Shown: piece after piece, positions 40,130 through 49,338 of the stretch
How the letters are laid out: each line of letters begins with the position of its first letter
Numbering within the stretch: position 1 is the first letter of the stretch
Assembly: GCF_949298305.1 (NCBI RefSeq)
Contig: NZ_CASFWU010000002.1
Coordinates: 1-63,772, forward strand
DNA from: an uncultured Bacteroides sp.
GTDB lineage: Bacteria; Bacteroidota; Bacteroidia; Bacteroidales; Bacteroidaceae
Length of the DNA stretch: 63,772 nucleotides
Reading direction: 5' to 3'
Position numbers and translations under genes: made by a program
The notes under the pieces: model-generated
Database searches by the model: none
The model's input: only the letters and a program-made list of their open reading frames with translations
What the model was told of the DNA's origin: nothing

Positions 40130-42043
40130 ATGGATACAAATCTGACTACATATAGCTTGTTGAATTCTATTTCTACCCCCGAGGACCTGCGGAAACTGAG
40201 CGTAGACCAGCTGCCCCAAGTGTGCAAGGAGCTTAGGCAGGACATCATCGAGGAAGTGTCGCGCAACCCGGGGCACTTTGCCGCCAGTCTGGGGACTGTG
40301 GAGCTGACTGTAGCCTTACATTATGTATATAACACCCCCTACGACCGCATTGTGTGGGACGTGGGGCACCAGGCCTACGGGCACAAGATACTGACAGGGC
40401 GGCGCGAGGCTTTCTCGACCAACCGCTGCTTCAAGGGCATCCGTCCTTTCCCGTCGCCCGAAGAGAGCGAATACGACACCTTTGTCTGCGGACATGCGTC
40501 CAACTCCATTTCGGCGGCATTGGGCATGTCCGTAGCGGCCATGAACAAGGGCGAAAAAGACAGGCATGTGGTGGCCGTCATCGGCGACGGAAGCATGAGC
40601 GGCGGACTGGCCTTCGAGGGGCTGAACAACGCTTCGTCCACTCCCAACAACCTGCTCATCATCCTCAACGACAACGACATGTCCATAGACCGCAGCGTGG
40701 GGGGCATGAAGCAGTATCTCTTCAATCTGACGACCTCGAACCGCTACAACCAGCTGCGGTTCAAGGTCTCCAAGTTGCTGTTCAAGATGGGCGTGCTGAA
40801 CGAGGAGCGCCGCAAGGCGCTCATCCGCTTTGCCAACAGCCTGAAGTCGATGGCTGCCCAGCAGCAGAACATCTTCGAGGGGATGAACATCCGATACTTC
40901 GGCCCCATAGACGGGCACAACATCAAGAACCTGACGCGGATACTGCACGACATCAAGGACCTGCAGGGTCCTAAGATTCTGCACCTGCACACCATCAAGG
41001 GCAAGGGCTTCGAGCCTGCCGAGAAGGACCCGGGCGTCTGGCACGCGCCCGGAAAGTTCAATCCGGACACGGGCGAGCGAATCCTGGCCGATACCAGCCA
41101 CCTGCCGCCCCTCTATCAGGACGTGTTCGGCGAGACGTTGGTGGAACTGGCCAAGGCCAATCCGCGCATTGTGGGCGTCACGCCCGCCATGCCCACGGGC
41201 TGCTCCATGAACAAGCTGATGGAAACCATGCCCGGCCGTGCTTTCGACGTAGGCATTGCCGAAGGACATGCCGCCACCTTCTCGGGAGGCATGGCCAAGG
41301 AAGGCCTGCAACCGTTCTGCAACATCTATTCGAGCTTCATGCAGCGGGCCTATGACAATGTGATACACGACATTGCCCTGCTGCGCCTGCCTGTCGTGCT
41401 CTGCCTGGACCGTGCCGGCCTGGTGGGCGAGGACGGCCCTACGCATCACGGCGTGTTCGACCTGGCCTACTTCCGTCCCATCCCCAATCTGACCATCGCT
41501 TCGCCGATGGACGAATGCGAGCTGCGCCGCCTGATGTACACCGCGCAGCTGCCCGACCGGGGCCCCTTCGTCATCCGCTATCCGCGCGGACGGGGCACGC
41601 GGCTGGACTGGCGCTGCCCGCTGGAGGAAGTGCCCGTGGGCAGGGGACGCAGGCTGAAGGAGGGTAAGGACGTGGCTGTGGTCAGCCTGGGCCCTATCGG
41701 AAACCTGGCCGCGCAGGCCATTGGCCGGGCCGAAAAGGAGACGGGACTCTCCATTGCCTATTACGACCTGCGTTTCCTGAAGCCGCTGGACGAGGAACTG
41801 CTGCACGAAGTGGGAAGCCGCTTCGCCCATGTCGTCACGGTGGAGGACGGCGTGCTGAAGGGGGGCATGGGCAGTGCCCTGCTGGAGTTCATGGCCGACA
41901 ACGGCTATACGCCTCAGGTAAGGCGCATCGGTGTGCCCGACCGGTTTGTGGAACACGGCACGATACAGCAGCTGTACCGTCTGTGCGAAATGGACGAAGA
42001 AGGAATCTATAAAGTATTGACCTCTATCAACCAGAAGAAGTGA
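40130..42043 (+). CDS. dxs: 1-deoxy-D-xylulose-5-phosphate synthase
   Basis: Thiamine-diphosphate enzyme of 637 residues that condenses pyruvate and glyceraldehyde-3-phosphate, the first step of the MEP isoprenoid pathway. Visible motifs: DVGHQAYGHKILTGR (residues about 73-87), the ThDP/Mg site GDGSMSGGLAFEGLN (about 149-163) with LNDNDMSI, and the transketolase domain segment DRAGLVGEDGPTHHGVFD (about 430). Start is ATG 40130 (MDTNLTTYSLLNSIST); a longer frame reaching back to 39725 runs through the repeat array and is not coding. The stop codon overlaps the GTG of trkA, so translation is probably coupled. Confidence 0.95.
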   Translation: MDTNLTTYSLLNSISTPEDLRKLSVDQLPQVCKELRQDIIEEVSRNPGHFAASLGTVELTVALHYVYNTPYDRIVWDVGHQAYGHKILTGRREAFSTNRCFKGIRPFPSPEESEYDTFVCGHASNSISAALGMSVAAMNKGEKDRHVVAVIGDGSMSGGLAFEGLNNASSTPNNLLIILNDNDMSIDRSVGGMKQYLFNLTTSNRYNQLRFKVSKLLFKMGVLNEERRKALIRFANSLKSMAAQQQNIFEGMNIRYFGPIDGHNIKNLTRILHDIKDLQGPKILHLHTIKGKGFEPAEKDPGVWHAPGKFNPDTGERILADTSHLPPLYQDVFGETLVELAKANPRIVGVTPAMPTGCSMNKLMETMPGRAFDVGIAEGHAATFSGGMAKEGLQPFCNIYSSFMQRAYDNVIHDIALLRLPVVLCLDRAGLVGEDGPTHHGVFDLAYFRPIPNLTIASPMDECELRRLMYTAQLPDRGPFVIRYPRGRGTRLDWRCPLEEVPVGRGRRLKEGKDVAVVSLGPIGNLAAQAIGRAEKETGLSIAYYDLRFLKPLDEELLHEVGSRFAHVVTVEDGVLKGGMGSALLEFMADNGYTPQVRRIGVPDRFVEHGTIQQLYRLCEMDEEGIYKVLTSINQKK

Positions 42044-43380
42044 AGATAATCATTGCCGGTGCCGGCGCAGTAGGCACACATTTGGCCAAGCTGTTGTCCC
42101 GCGAAAAGCAGGACATCATCTTGATGGACGACAACGAGGAGCGTCTGAGCACGCTCAGCTCCAATTTCGACCTGATGACCGTTACGGCTTCTCCCACCTC
42201 CATCACCGGACTGAAGGAAGTGGGGGCGGGCGAAGCGGACCTGTTCATAGCCGTCACGCCCGACGAGAGCCGCAACATGACGGCCTGTATGCTGGCCAAC
42301 AACCTGGGAGCGGAAAAGACCGTGGCCCGCATAGACAATTACGAGTACCTCCTGCCCAAGAACAAGGAGTTCTTCAAGAAACTGGGCGTTGATTCGCTCA
42401 TCTATCCCGAAATGCTGGCGGCCAAGGAGATTGTCTCCTCCGTCCGCATGAGCTGGGTGCGCCAGTGGTGGGAGTTCTGCGGCGGGGCGCTGATACTGAT
42501 AGGCGCCAAGATGCGCGAGAAAGCCGAGATACTGGATGTGCCCCTCTACAAGCTGGGCAGTCCCGAACTGCCCTATCACGTGGTGGCCATCAAGCGGGGA
42601 GGGGAGACCCTGATTCCCCGCGGCGAGGACGCCATCCAGCTGCACGACATCGTCTATTTTACGACGACCCGCAAATATGTGCCCTACATCCGCAAGATTA
42701 CCGGCAAGGAAAACTATGCCGACGTGCGCAACGTGATGATTATGGGCGGAAGCCGCATTGCCGTCCGCACGGCACAGTACGTCCCCGACTACATGCAGGT
42801 GAAGATTGTGGACAATGACCTGGCCCGCTGCAACCGGCTGACCGAACTGCTGGACGACAAGACCATGATTATCAACGGCGACGGCCGCGACATGGACTTG
42901 CTGGTGGAAGAAGGGCTGAAGAACACGGAGGCTTTCGTGGCCCTGACCGGCAATTCGGAAACGAACATCCTGGCCTGTCTGGCCGCCAAGCGCATGGGCG
43001 TCAGCAAGACGGTGGCCGAGGTGGAGAACATTGACTACATCGGCATGGCCGAGAGCCTGGACATCGGCACCGTCATCAACAAGAAAATGATTGCCGCCAG
43101 CCACATCTACCAGATGATGCTGGATGCCGACGTGAGCAACGTGAAGTGCCTGACCTTTGCCAATGCCGATGTGGCGGAATTCACCGTGAAGCCCGACTCC
43201 AAGATAACCAAACATCCCGTCAAGGACCTGGGCCTGCCCAAAGGCACCACCATCGGAGGACTCATCAGGCAGGGCGAGGGCGTCGTGGTGACGGGTAACA
43301 CGCTGATACAGCCCGGCGACCATGTCGTGGTGTTCTGTCTGAGCATGATGATAAAGAAAATAGAGAAATTCTTCAGCTGA
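42040..43380 (+). CDS. trkA: Trk potassium uptake regulatory protein TrkA
   Basis: Cytoplasmic gating subunit of 446 residues for the TrkH potassium channel. It has two RCK/KTN repeats: KIIIAGAGAVGTHLAKLL at the N terminus and NVMIMGGSRIAVRTAQYV at about residue 230, each a Rossmann NAD/ATP-binding fold, and each followed by a TrkA-C domain (for example LILIGAKMREKAEILDVPL and AEFTVKPDSKITKHPVKDL). The initiator is GTG at 42040, overlapping the dxs stop codon by four bases (GTGA). trkH starts 2 bp after its stop. Confidence 0.93.
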   Translation: MKIIIAGAGAVGTHLAKLLSREKQDIILMDDNEERLSTLSSNFDLMTVTASPTSITGLKEVGAGEADLFIAVTPDESRNMTACMLANNLGAEKTVARIDNYEYLLPKNKEFFKKLGVDSLIYPEMLAAKEIVSSVRMSWVRQWWEFCGGALILIGAKMREKAEILDVPLYKLGSPELPYHVVAIKRGGETLIPRGEDAIQLHDIVYFTTTRKYVPYIRKITGKENYADVRNVMIMGGSRIAVRTAQYVPDYMQVKIVDNDLARCNRLTELLDDKTMIINGDGRDMDLLVEEGLKNTEAFVALTGNSETNILACLAAKRMGVSKTVAEVENIDYIGMAESLDIGTVINKKMIAASHIYQMMLDADVSNVKCLTFANADVAEFTVKPDSKITKHPVKDLGLPKGTTIGGLIRQGEGVVVTGNTLIQPGDHVVVFCLSMMIKKIEKFFS

Positions 43381-43382
43381 GC

Positions 43383-44834
43383 ATGATAAACTTCAAGACC
43401 ATCATACGGATTATCGGCATCCTGCTTCTGCTCGAAACGGTCATGCTGCTGGTGTGCTCGGGCATATCCTTTTATTATCAGGACAAGGCCTTGATGGATT
43501 TCTGGGTGTCGGCCGGCATTACGGCCGGAGTCGGCATACTCCTGTTCGCGCTGGGCAAGGGTGGAGACCGACAGCTCACCCGCCGTGACGGCTATGTGCT
43601 GGTCAGCCTGGCCTGGATTGCATTTTCGTTTTTCGGCATGCTCCCTTTCTACATAAGTGGTTATATCCCCAATGTCACCAATGCTTTTTTTGAGACCATG
43701 TCCGGCTTTACCAGCACGGGCGCAACCATACTGGACAATATCGAGGCGTTGCCCCAGGGCCTGCTCTTCTGGCGGAGCATGACGCAATGGATAGGCGGTT
43801 TGGGAATCATTATGTTTACGATTGCCGTGCTGCCCATATTCGGCGTCAGCGGCCTGCAGGTCTTTGCGGCCGAATCCAGCGGCCCTACCCACGACAAGGT
43901 GCATCCCCGCATAGGCATCACTGCCAAGTGGATTTGGAGCATCTATACCGGCATCACGTGCCTGCTTGTTGTCCTGCTGATGCTGGGCGGCATGAACTGG
44001 TTCGACAGTATTTGCCACGCTTTTGCCACTACCGGCACGGGCGGCTTTTCGACGAAGCAGGCCAGCATCGCCTACTATCATTCGCCTTACATCGAATATG
44101 TCATTTCCATCTTCATGTTCATTTCGGGCATCAACTTTACGCTGATTCTGCTGTTTGTCAATCGGAAATTCAAGAAATTCATTTGCGATGCGGAACTGAA
44201 ATGGTATTTCTGCTCGGTATTGCTGTTTACAGGCCTCATTACCGTTGTGCTTCGCTACACCAGCCCGATGGGGCTTGAAGAGGCTTTCCGGAAGTCCTTG
44301 TTCCAGGTCGTGTCCCTTCACACCTCGACCGGCTTTGCTACCGACGACTACATGCTTTGGGCGCCTGTCACGTGGGGCATGCTGACCATCGTGATGCTGA
44401 TAGGAGCCTGTGCCGGCAGCACGACAGGAGGCATGAAGTGCATCCGCATGGTCATTCTGGGCAAGGTGGCAAAAAATGAATTCAAGCACATCCTCCATCC
44501 CAATGCGGTATTGCCGGTGCGCATCAACAAGCAGGTGCTCCCTCCTTCTATCATTTCTACGGTGTTGGCATTCAGCTTTATCTATCTGGCTATTGTGATT
44601 GTCAGCGTGTTGCTGATGATGCTGATGGGAGTCGGCGCCGAAGAGTCGATAGGGTGTGTCGTGTCCAGCATCGGCAACATGGGGCCGGGATTGGGAGAAA
44701 CCGGACCGGCCTATTCGTGGAACGCGTTGCCCGCTGCGTCCAAGTGGTTGCTGTCGCTTCTCATGTTGCTGGGCCGTTTGGAATTGTTCACCATCCTCCT
44801 GCTTTTTACGCCCGATTTCTGGAAAAGGAATTGA
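43383..44834 (+). CDS. trkH: Trk potassium uptake membrane protein TrkH
   Basis: Inner-membrane K+ channel subunit of 483 residues with about ten membrane segments. The four pore loops are visible: SGFTSTGATIL (about residue 115), FATTGTGGFSTKQ (about 220), HTSTGFATDD (about 315) and SSIGNMGPGLGETG (about 430). The Gly of each selectivity filter is present. The ATG follows the trkA stop by 2 bp, confirming a TrkAH pair transcribed with dxs. A long inverted repeat lies 20 bp after its stop codon. Confidence 0.93.
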   Translation: MINFKTIIRIIGILLLLETVMLLVCSGISFYYQDKALMDFWVSAGITAGVGILLFALGKGGDRQLTRRDGYVLVSLAWIAFSFFGMLPFYISGYIPNVTNAFFETMSGFTSTGATILDNIEALPQGLLFWRSMTQWIGGLGIIMFTIAVLPIFGVSGLQVFAAESSGPTHDKVHPRIGITAKWIWSIYTGITCLLVVLLMLGGMNWFDSICHAFATTGTGGFSTKQASIAYYHSPYIEYVISIFMFISGINFTLILLFVNRKFKKFICDAELKWYFCSVLLFTGLITVVLRYTSPMGLEEAFRKSLFQVVSLHTSTGFATDDYMLWAPVTWGMLTIVMLIGACAGSTTGGMKCIRMVILGKVAKNEFKHILHPNAVLPVRINKQVLPPSIISTVLAFSFIYLAIVIVSVLLMMLMGVGAEESIGCVVSSIGNMGPGLGETGPAYSWNALPAASKWLLSLLMLLGRLELFTILLLFTPDFWKRN

Positions 44835-44853
44835 CGAAGGTAAAAAAAGTGCT

Positions 44854-44901
44854 AAATATTGCGCATTTTGTAAATTCCGCCCAACAAAATGCACAATATT
44901 T
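44854..44901. repeat. 18-bp near-perfect inverted repeat between trkH and a small secreted gene
   Basis: Left arm AAATATTGCGCATTTTGT at 44854-44871 and right arm 44884-44901 pair over 18 bp with one mismatch, separated by 12 bases. The right arm ends only five bases before the -7 box at 44906, covering the usual -33 region. It could be the trkH terminator (no clean T run) or an operator for a dimeric regulator of the next gene. Confidence 0.75.
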
Positions 44902-44905
44902 ATTA

Positions 44906-44913
44906 TACCTTTG
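44906..44913 (+). promoter_or_regulatory. Promoter -7 box of the small secreted protein gene
   Basis: TACCTTTG followed by CAGC, exact TAnnTTTG, 32 bp before ATG 44945. No TTTG at -33; that position is occupied by the inverted repeat, which suggests regulated expression. Confidence 0.6.
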
Positions 44914-44944
44914 CAGCACAAAAGGAAAAGCGAGTTTTGGTTGT

Positions 44945-45319
44945 ATGAAAGAATGTTTCAAATATCTGATGATAATCCTGCTGGCCGTATGCCTGCACGA
45001 AGGTGTAGCCGATACGTCCGCTGCCACTCGCACCACTCACTTACAACATGTTGCAGGCACATGCCTGACACAAGCTCCCACTCCCCAACAGAACCTCCGC
45101 AGATATTACAGCCTTGTCCAGAGGATGTCTCTCTGCACGGAAACAACAATCTCTACCCAAGTACCCGAGAAGGCTTATCGGCTGATACCTACGGAATATA
45201 TACAGCAGGGACAGACGGAACGCGCCCTTGCCTGCGGCTCGCGTCCGGCCTATAGCGGACCCGAACCGGCCTATCCGCCGGACCGTTATGTCTACGGGCT
45301 GGAGGAAATCATTATATAG
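44945..45319 (+). CDS. Small predicted secreted protein, unknown function
   Basis: Candidate gene for a 124-residue protein. MKECFKYLMIILLAVCLHEGVADTSA looks like a signal peptide. The remainder is polar, rich in T, Q, P and Y, ending PPDRYVYGLEEIII, with no recognised domain. Support comes from the exact promoter box 32 bp upstream and the signal-like start; against it, composition is unremarkable and there is no visible homology. It lies in the trkH/nuoA interval in the same direction. From 45320 to 45470 I see no feature beyond small hairpins and no clear nuo promoter. Confidence 0.5.
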   Translation: MKECFKYLMIILLAVCLHEGVADTSAATRTTHLQHVAGTCLTQAPTPQQNLRRYYSLVQRMSLCTETTISTQVPEKAYRLIPTEYIQQGQTERALACGSRPAYSGPEPAYPPDRYVYGLEEIII

Positions 45320-45470
45320 ATAGAAAGGGACTGCTGTTCCCTGTCTTTAAATGGCAAGCCCCTGTGACGGGCCTTGTCCATGAGATACCGATTGGCGTCC
45401 GGAGGGATGCCAGACGGTGAATATTGTTTTATCCGGAAAAATAACTGTTAAATATAAACAAGACGGATTT

Positions 45471-45821
45471 ATGAGTTTTACAATGTTGGTAGCCGTCATC
45501 CTGACGGCAATCATTTTTGTCGGTGTGGTCATTGCTCTATCCAACGCGATAGCGCCACACTCGTACAATGAACAGAAGATGGAGCCCTATGAATGCGGTA
45601 TTCCTACACGAGGACGTTCGTGGATGCAATTCCGCGTAGGCTATTACTTGTTTGCCATCCTTTTCTTGATGTTTGAGGTGGAGACGGTGTTCCTCTTTCC
45701 TTGGGCGGTAGTGACACGCCAGTTGGGAATGGGAGGTTTGCTGGGCATTCTGTTTTTCCTGTTCATTTTGATTCTGGGCTTGGCATACGCCTGGAGGAAA
45801 GGAGCGCTGCAATGGAAATAA
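45471..45821 (+). CDS. nuoA: NADH-quinone oxidoreductase subunit A
   Basis: Membrane subunit of complex I, 116 residues, three membrane helices. The family loop YECGIPTRGRSWMQFRVGYYLFAILFLMFEVETVFLFPW holds the conserved Cys and the Glu/Asp-rich end of helix 2. Start set at ATG 45471 (MSFTMLVAVILTAIIF), since the upstream extension to 45417 is polar and unlike the family. First gene of the nuo operon; it overlaps nuoB by 10 bp. Confidence 0.9.
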   Translation: MSFTMLVAVILTAIIFVGVVIALSNAIAPHSYNEQKMEPYECGIPTRGRSWMQFRVGYYLFAILFLMFEVETVFLFPWAVVTRQLGMGGLLGILFFLFILILGLAYAWRKGALQWK

Positions 45822-46393
45822 AAGGAAAACCGAAAATAAAGTCAATCCCCTACGAAGAGTTTCAGGACAATGAAACGCTGGAGAAGCTGGTGGCGCAGAT
45901 GAACGAAGGTCGCACCAACGTGGTGCTGGCCCGTTTGGACGACCTGGTGGACTGGGGACGCAGCAACTCGTTGTGGCCGTTGACTTTCGCTACCAGTTGT
46001 TGCGGTATCGAGTTTATGGCCGTTTGTGCCGCCCGTTACGACATTGCCCGCTTCGGTTTTGAAGTGACGCGTAACAGCCCCCGTCAGGCGGACGTGATTC
46101 TGGTGAGCGGTACCATAACTAACAAAATGGCTCCTGTTCTCAAGCGGCTCTACGACCAGATGGCCGATCCGAAGTATGTGGTGGCTGTGGGCGGATGTGC
46201 CGTGAGCGGCGGACCCTTCCGGAAGTCCTATCACGTGGTGCAGGGTGTGGACCAAATTATCCCTGTGGATGTTTATGTGCCGGGTTGTCCTCCACGTCCT
46301 GAGGCTTTCCTTTATGGTATGATGCAATTGCAGCGGAAAGTGAAGATGGAAAAATTCTTCGGAGGAATCAATCGAAAAAAAAGTAGAAAATAA
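45812..46393 (+). CDS. nuoB: NADH-quinone oxidoreductase subunit B
   Basis: Peripheral-arm subunit of 193 residues that carries iron-sulfur cluster N2, the last electron donor to quinone. The cluster ligands are visible: FATSCCGIEFMA (two adjacent Cys, about residue 62), VAVGGCAVSGGPF and VYVPGCPPRPEAFLYG. Start at ATG 45812 inside the end of nuoA. An AT-rich 93-bp gap precedes nuoCD. Confidence 0.94.
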   Translation: MEIKGKPKIKSIPYEEFQDNETLEKLVAQMNEGRTNVVLARLDDLVDWGRSNSLWPLTFATSCCGIEFMAVCAARYDIARFGFEVTRNSPRQADVILVSGTITNKMAPVLKRLYDQMADPKYVVAVGGCAVSGGPFRKSYHVVQGVDQIIPVDVYVPGCPPRPEAFLYGMMQLQRKVKMEKFFGGINRKKSRK

Positions 46394-46486
46394 AGATTGA
46401 AGAAACAATAGGTTGGGGAAATGGCTGATGCAAACTATCCTTTTTCCTATATTCTTCATTCTTAATATTTATAATTTTTAAAATTG

Positions 46487-48085
46487 ATGGAACAGACAAA
46501 TCTCTATATAGCAGAGCCCGCCGGGCTGCACGAATTGATGCGCAGCCTGCGCTACGAACAGAAAATGGACTTCTTGGAAAGTCTGACGGGCATGGACTGG
46601 GGAGAACGGAAGGATGATGACTCGCCGGATGCCTTGAGAGGGCTGGGTGTGGTCTATCACCTGGAGTCGACCGAAACAGGAAGGCGTGCGGTGGTAAAGT
46701 GCGCTACTGAGAATCGCGAGAATCCGCAACTGCCCTCCGTGACCGACCTTTGGCGTGGAGCCGAGCTGCCCGAACGTGAGGTATACGATTTTTATGGCAT
46801 AACTTTTGGCGGTCATCCGGACATGCGCCGTCTTTTCCTCCGGACTGATTGGGTGGGATGGCCGATGCGTAAGGATGATGATCCTGCTGCACAAAATCCA
46901 CTTCGTATGGATAACGAGCCTACCGTGGACACTACCCGCCAAATGGAGATACGCGAGGACGGAACCATCACCGAGGAAGTGAAGACTCTTTTCGGTGACG
47001 AGGAATATGTGGTGAACATCGGTCCGCAGCATCCGGCTACCCACGGTGTGTTGCGCTTCCGCGTCTCGCTCGAGGGTGAGAACATCCACAAGATAGACGT
47101 GAACTGCGGCTATATCCATCGAGGCATTGAAAAGATGAACGAAAGTCTGACTTATCCGCAGACACTGGCCTTGACAGACCGTCTGGACTATCTGGGTGCC
47201 ATGCAGAACAGACATGCACTGTGCATGTGCATTGAAAAGGCCATGGGTGTGGAGGTAAGCGAGCGTGTACAGTACATCCGTACCATCATGGACGAACTGC
47301 AACGCATCGATTCGCACATCCTGTTTTTCTCCTGTCTCTGCCAGGACTTGGGAGCCACGACGGCTTTCCTGTATGGATTCCGCGACCGCGAGAAGGTGCT
47401 GGACATCTTTGAGGAAACCTGCGGCGGACGGCTCATCCTGAACTACAACACCATTGGAGGTGTTCAGGCCGACATCCATCCCAACTTCGTGAAGCGTGTG
47501 AAGGAGTTCATTCCTTATATGCGTAAGAATCTGAAAGAATACCACGACATCTTTACGGGTAACATCATAGCCCGCCAGCGTCTGCAAGGTATCGGTATGC
47601 TGAGCCGCGAGGATGCTATCTCTTTCGGTGCTACGGGCGGTACGGGCCGTGCCAGCGGATGGGCTTGCGACGTGCGCAAGCGCATGCCGTACGCTGCTTA
47701 CGACAAAGTCCAGTTCAAGGAGATTGTCCGTACCGAGGGTGACTGCTTTGCCCGTTACATGGTGCGCATGGACGAGATTCTGGAGAGTCTCAGCATCATT
47801 GAACAACTGATAGACAACATTCCCGAAGGGCCTTATCAGGAAAAGATGAAGCCTATTATCCGTGTGCCCGAAGGCAGCTGGTATGCCGCTGTTGAGGGTA
47901 GCCGAGGAGAGTTCGGCGTTTATCTGGAGAGCCGCGGTGACAAGACTCCTTACCGTTTGCACTACCGTTCTACAGGATTGCCGCTGGTAGGAGCTATAGA
48001 CACCATTACGCGCAACGCCAAGATTGCCGACCTTATAGCCATTGGCGGTACATTGGATTACGTGGTGCCTGACATTGACCGATGA
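46487..48085 (+). CDS. nuoCD: NADH-quinone oxidoreductase subunit C/D fusion
   Basis: Fused 30-kDa and 49-kDa subunits, 532 residues. The NuoC part (about 1-160) has the signature ELPEREVYDFYGITFGGHPDMRRL (about 93-117). The NuoD part begins near GPQHPATHGVLRF (about 180) and contains the quinone-site region and SGWACDVRKRMPYAAYD (about 397). The fusion is also found in E. coli and others. The protein forms the quinone pocket with NuoB. The ATG at 46487 is preferred to the TTG one codon upstream. A 142-bp AT-rich spacer separates it from nuoH. Confidence 0.94.
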   Translation: MEQTNLYIAEPAGLHELMRSLRYEQKMDFLESLTGMDWGERKDDDSPDALRGLGVVYHLESTETGRRAVVKCATENRENPQLPSVTDLWRGAELPEREVYDFYGITFGGHPDMRRLFLRTDWVGWPMRKDDDPAAQNPLRMDNEPTVDTTRQMEIREDGTITEEVKTLFGDEEYVVNIGPQHPATHGVLRFRVSLEGENIHKIDVNCGYIHRGIEKMNESLTYPQTLALTDRLDYLGAMQNRHALCMCIEKAMGVEVSERVQYIRTIMDELQRIDSHILFFSCLCQDLGATTAFLYGFRDREKVLDIFEETCGGRLILNYNTIGGVQADIHPNFVKRVKEFIPYMRKNLKEYHDIFTGNIIARQRLQGIGMLSREDAISFGATGGTGRASGWACDVRKRMPYAAYDKVQFKEIVRTEGDCFARYMVRMDEILESLSIIEQLIDNIPEGPYQEKMKPIIRVPEGSWYAAVEGSRGEFGVYLESRGDKTPYRLHYRSTGLPLVGAIDTITRNAKIADLIAIGGTLDYVVPDIDR

Positions 48086-48194
48086 TAAGAAAGGAACATG
48101 GAACGTTGATGTGGCTTTACTGGCGGCGCAAATCCTGTTTTACGTCTTGTAGGTTTTCAATTTTCCATGATGCGACTTTCAGTTTATTAGATTT

Positions 48195-48222
48195 CAACTT
48201 TCAATTTCCAACTTTCAATTTA
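48195..48222. repeat. Tandem 14-bp repeat in the nuoCD-nuoH gap
   Basis: Two adjacent copies of CAACTTTCAATTT(C/A) at 48195-48208 and 48209-48222, preceded by degenerate copies (CGACTTTCAGTTT, TTCAATTTT from about 48155). The last copy ends 6 bp before the nuoH ATG. Confidence 0.6.
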
Positions 48223-48227
48223 AAGAA

Positions 48228-49304
48228 ATGTTTGACTTTAGTATTGTAACAAACTGGATACACCAAATGCTCACCTCGGTGATGCCCGAAGGACTGGCCA
48301 TCTTTATCGAGTGTGTAGCCGTAGGCGTGTGCATCGTCCTGATGTATGCCATTTTGGCCATTGTGCTCATCTACATGGAACGTAAGGTTTGCGCCTTCTT
48401 CCAATGTCGGTTGGGTCCCATGCGTGTGGGCCCCGGAGGAAGCATCCAGGTTATCAGCGACGTGCTGAAGATGCTCACCAAGGAAATCTTCACTCCAAAC
48501 GGAGTGGACAAACCGCTCTATAACCTGGCTCCCTACATGATTCTGCTGGCCTCATTCCTTACATTTGCTTGCTTGCCTATGAATAAGGGCTTGGAAGTGC
48601 TGGACTTTAACGTTGGCATATTCTTCCTGCTGGCTGCGTCAAGCATCGGCGTAGTAGGTATTCTGCTGGCCGGATGGAGTTCTAACAACAAGTTTTCGTT
48701 GATTGGTGCCATGCGTAGCGGCGCACAGATTGTCAGTTATGAGCTGTCTGTCGGGACCAGCATCCTGACAATGGTTGTGCTGGCTGGAACCATGCAGATT
48801 TCTCATTTAGTAGAAGGACAAACCGACGGATGGCTCATCTTTAAAGGACATATTCCTGCTGTCATCGCTTTCATCATCTACTTGATTGCAGGCAATGCGG
48901 AGTGTAACCGTGGCCCCTTTGACTTGCCCGAGGCTGAAAGCGAATTGACCGCAGGTTACCACACGGAATACAGTGGTATGCACTTCGGTTTCTTCTACCT
49001 GGCTGAATATCTTAACCTGTTCATCGTTTCGGCCATTGCGGCTACAGTCTTCCTGGGCGGATGGATGCCGCTCCACATCGGCGGGCTGGACGGCTTCAAT
49101 ATGGTGATGGACTACATTCCCGGTTTCGTCTGGTTCTTTGCCAAGTCCTTCTTCGTGGTATTCCTGATGATGTGGATGCGCTGGACGTTCCCCCGTTTAC
49201 GAATCGACCAGATTCTGACACTGGAATGGAAATACCTGATGCCCATCTCGCTGGTAAACCTGCTGCTGATGGCTGTATGTACCGCCTTGGGATGGCACTT
49301 CTGA
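48228..49304 (+). CDS. nuoH: NADH-quinone oxidoreductase subunit H
   Basis: Complex I membrane subunit of 358 residues with about eight helices, which joins the quinone chamber to the proton-pumping arm. Conserved loops: IYMERKVCAFFQCRLGPMRVGPGGSIQ (about residue 45), EYSGMHFGFFYLAEYLN and the acidic loop NRGPFDLPEAESELTAGYHTEYSG (about 228-250). Length is slightly above E. coli NuoH (325). Confidence 0.94.
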   Translation: MFDFSIVTNWIHQMLTSVMPEGLAIFIECVAVGVCIVLMYAILAIVLIYMERKVCAFFQCRLGPMRVGPGGSIQVISDVLKMLTKEIFTPNGVDKPLYNLAPYMILLASFLTFACLPMNKGLEVLDFNVGIFFLLAASSIGVVGILLAGWSSNNKFSLIGAMRSGAQIVSYELSVGTSILTMVVLAGTMQISHLVEGQTDGWLIFKGHIPAVIAFIIYLIAGNAECNRGPFDLPEAESELTAGYHTEYSGMHFGFFYLAEYLNLFIVSAIAATVFLGGWMPLHIGGLDGFNMVMDYIPGFVWFFAKSFFVVFLMMWMRWTFPRLRIDQILTLEWKYLMPISLVNLLLMAVCTALGWHF

Positions 49305-49338
49305 TGTAACGAACAATGACAAACAGCTATTGAACAAT

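Noticed and set aside
44654..44944. Longer form of the small secreted ORF starting inside trkH
   Set aside because: It would overlap trkH out of frame and bury the signal peptide; ATG 44945 follows the promoter.
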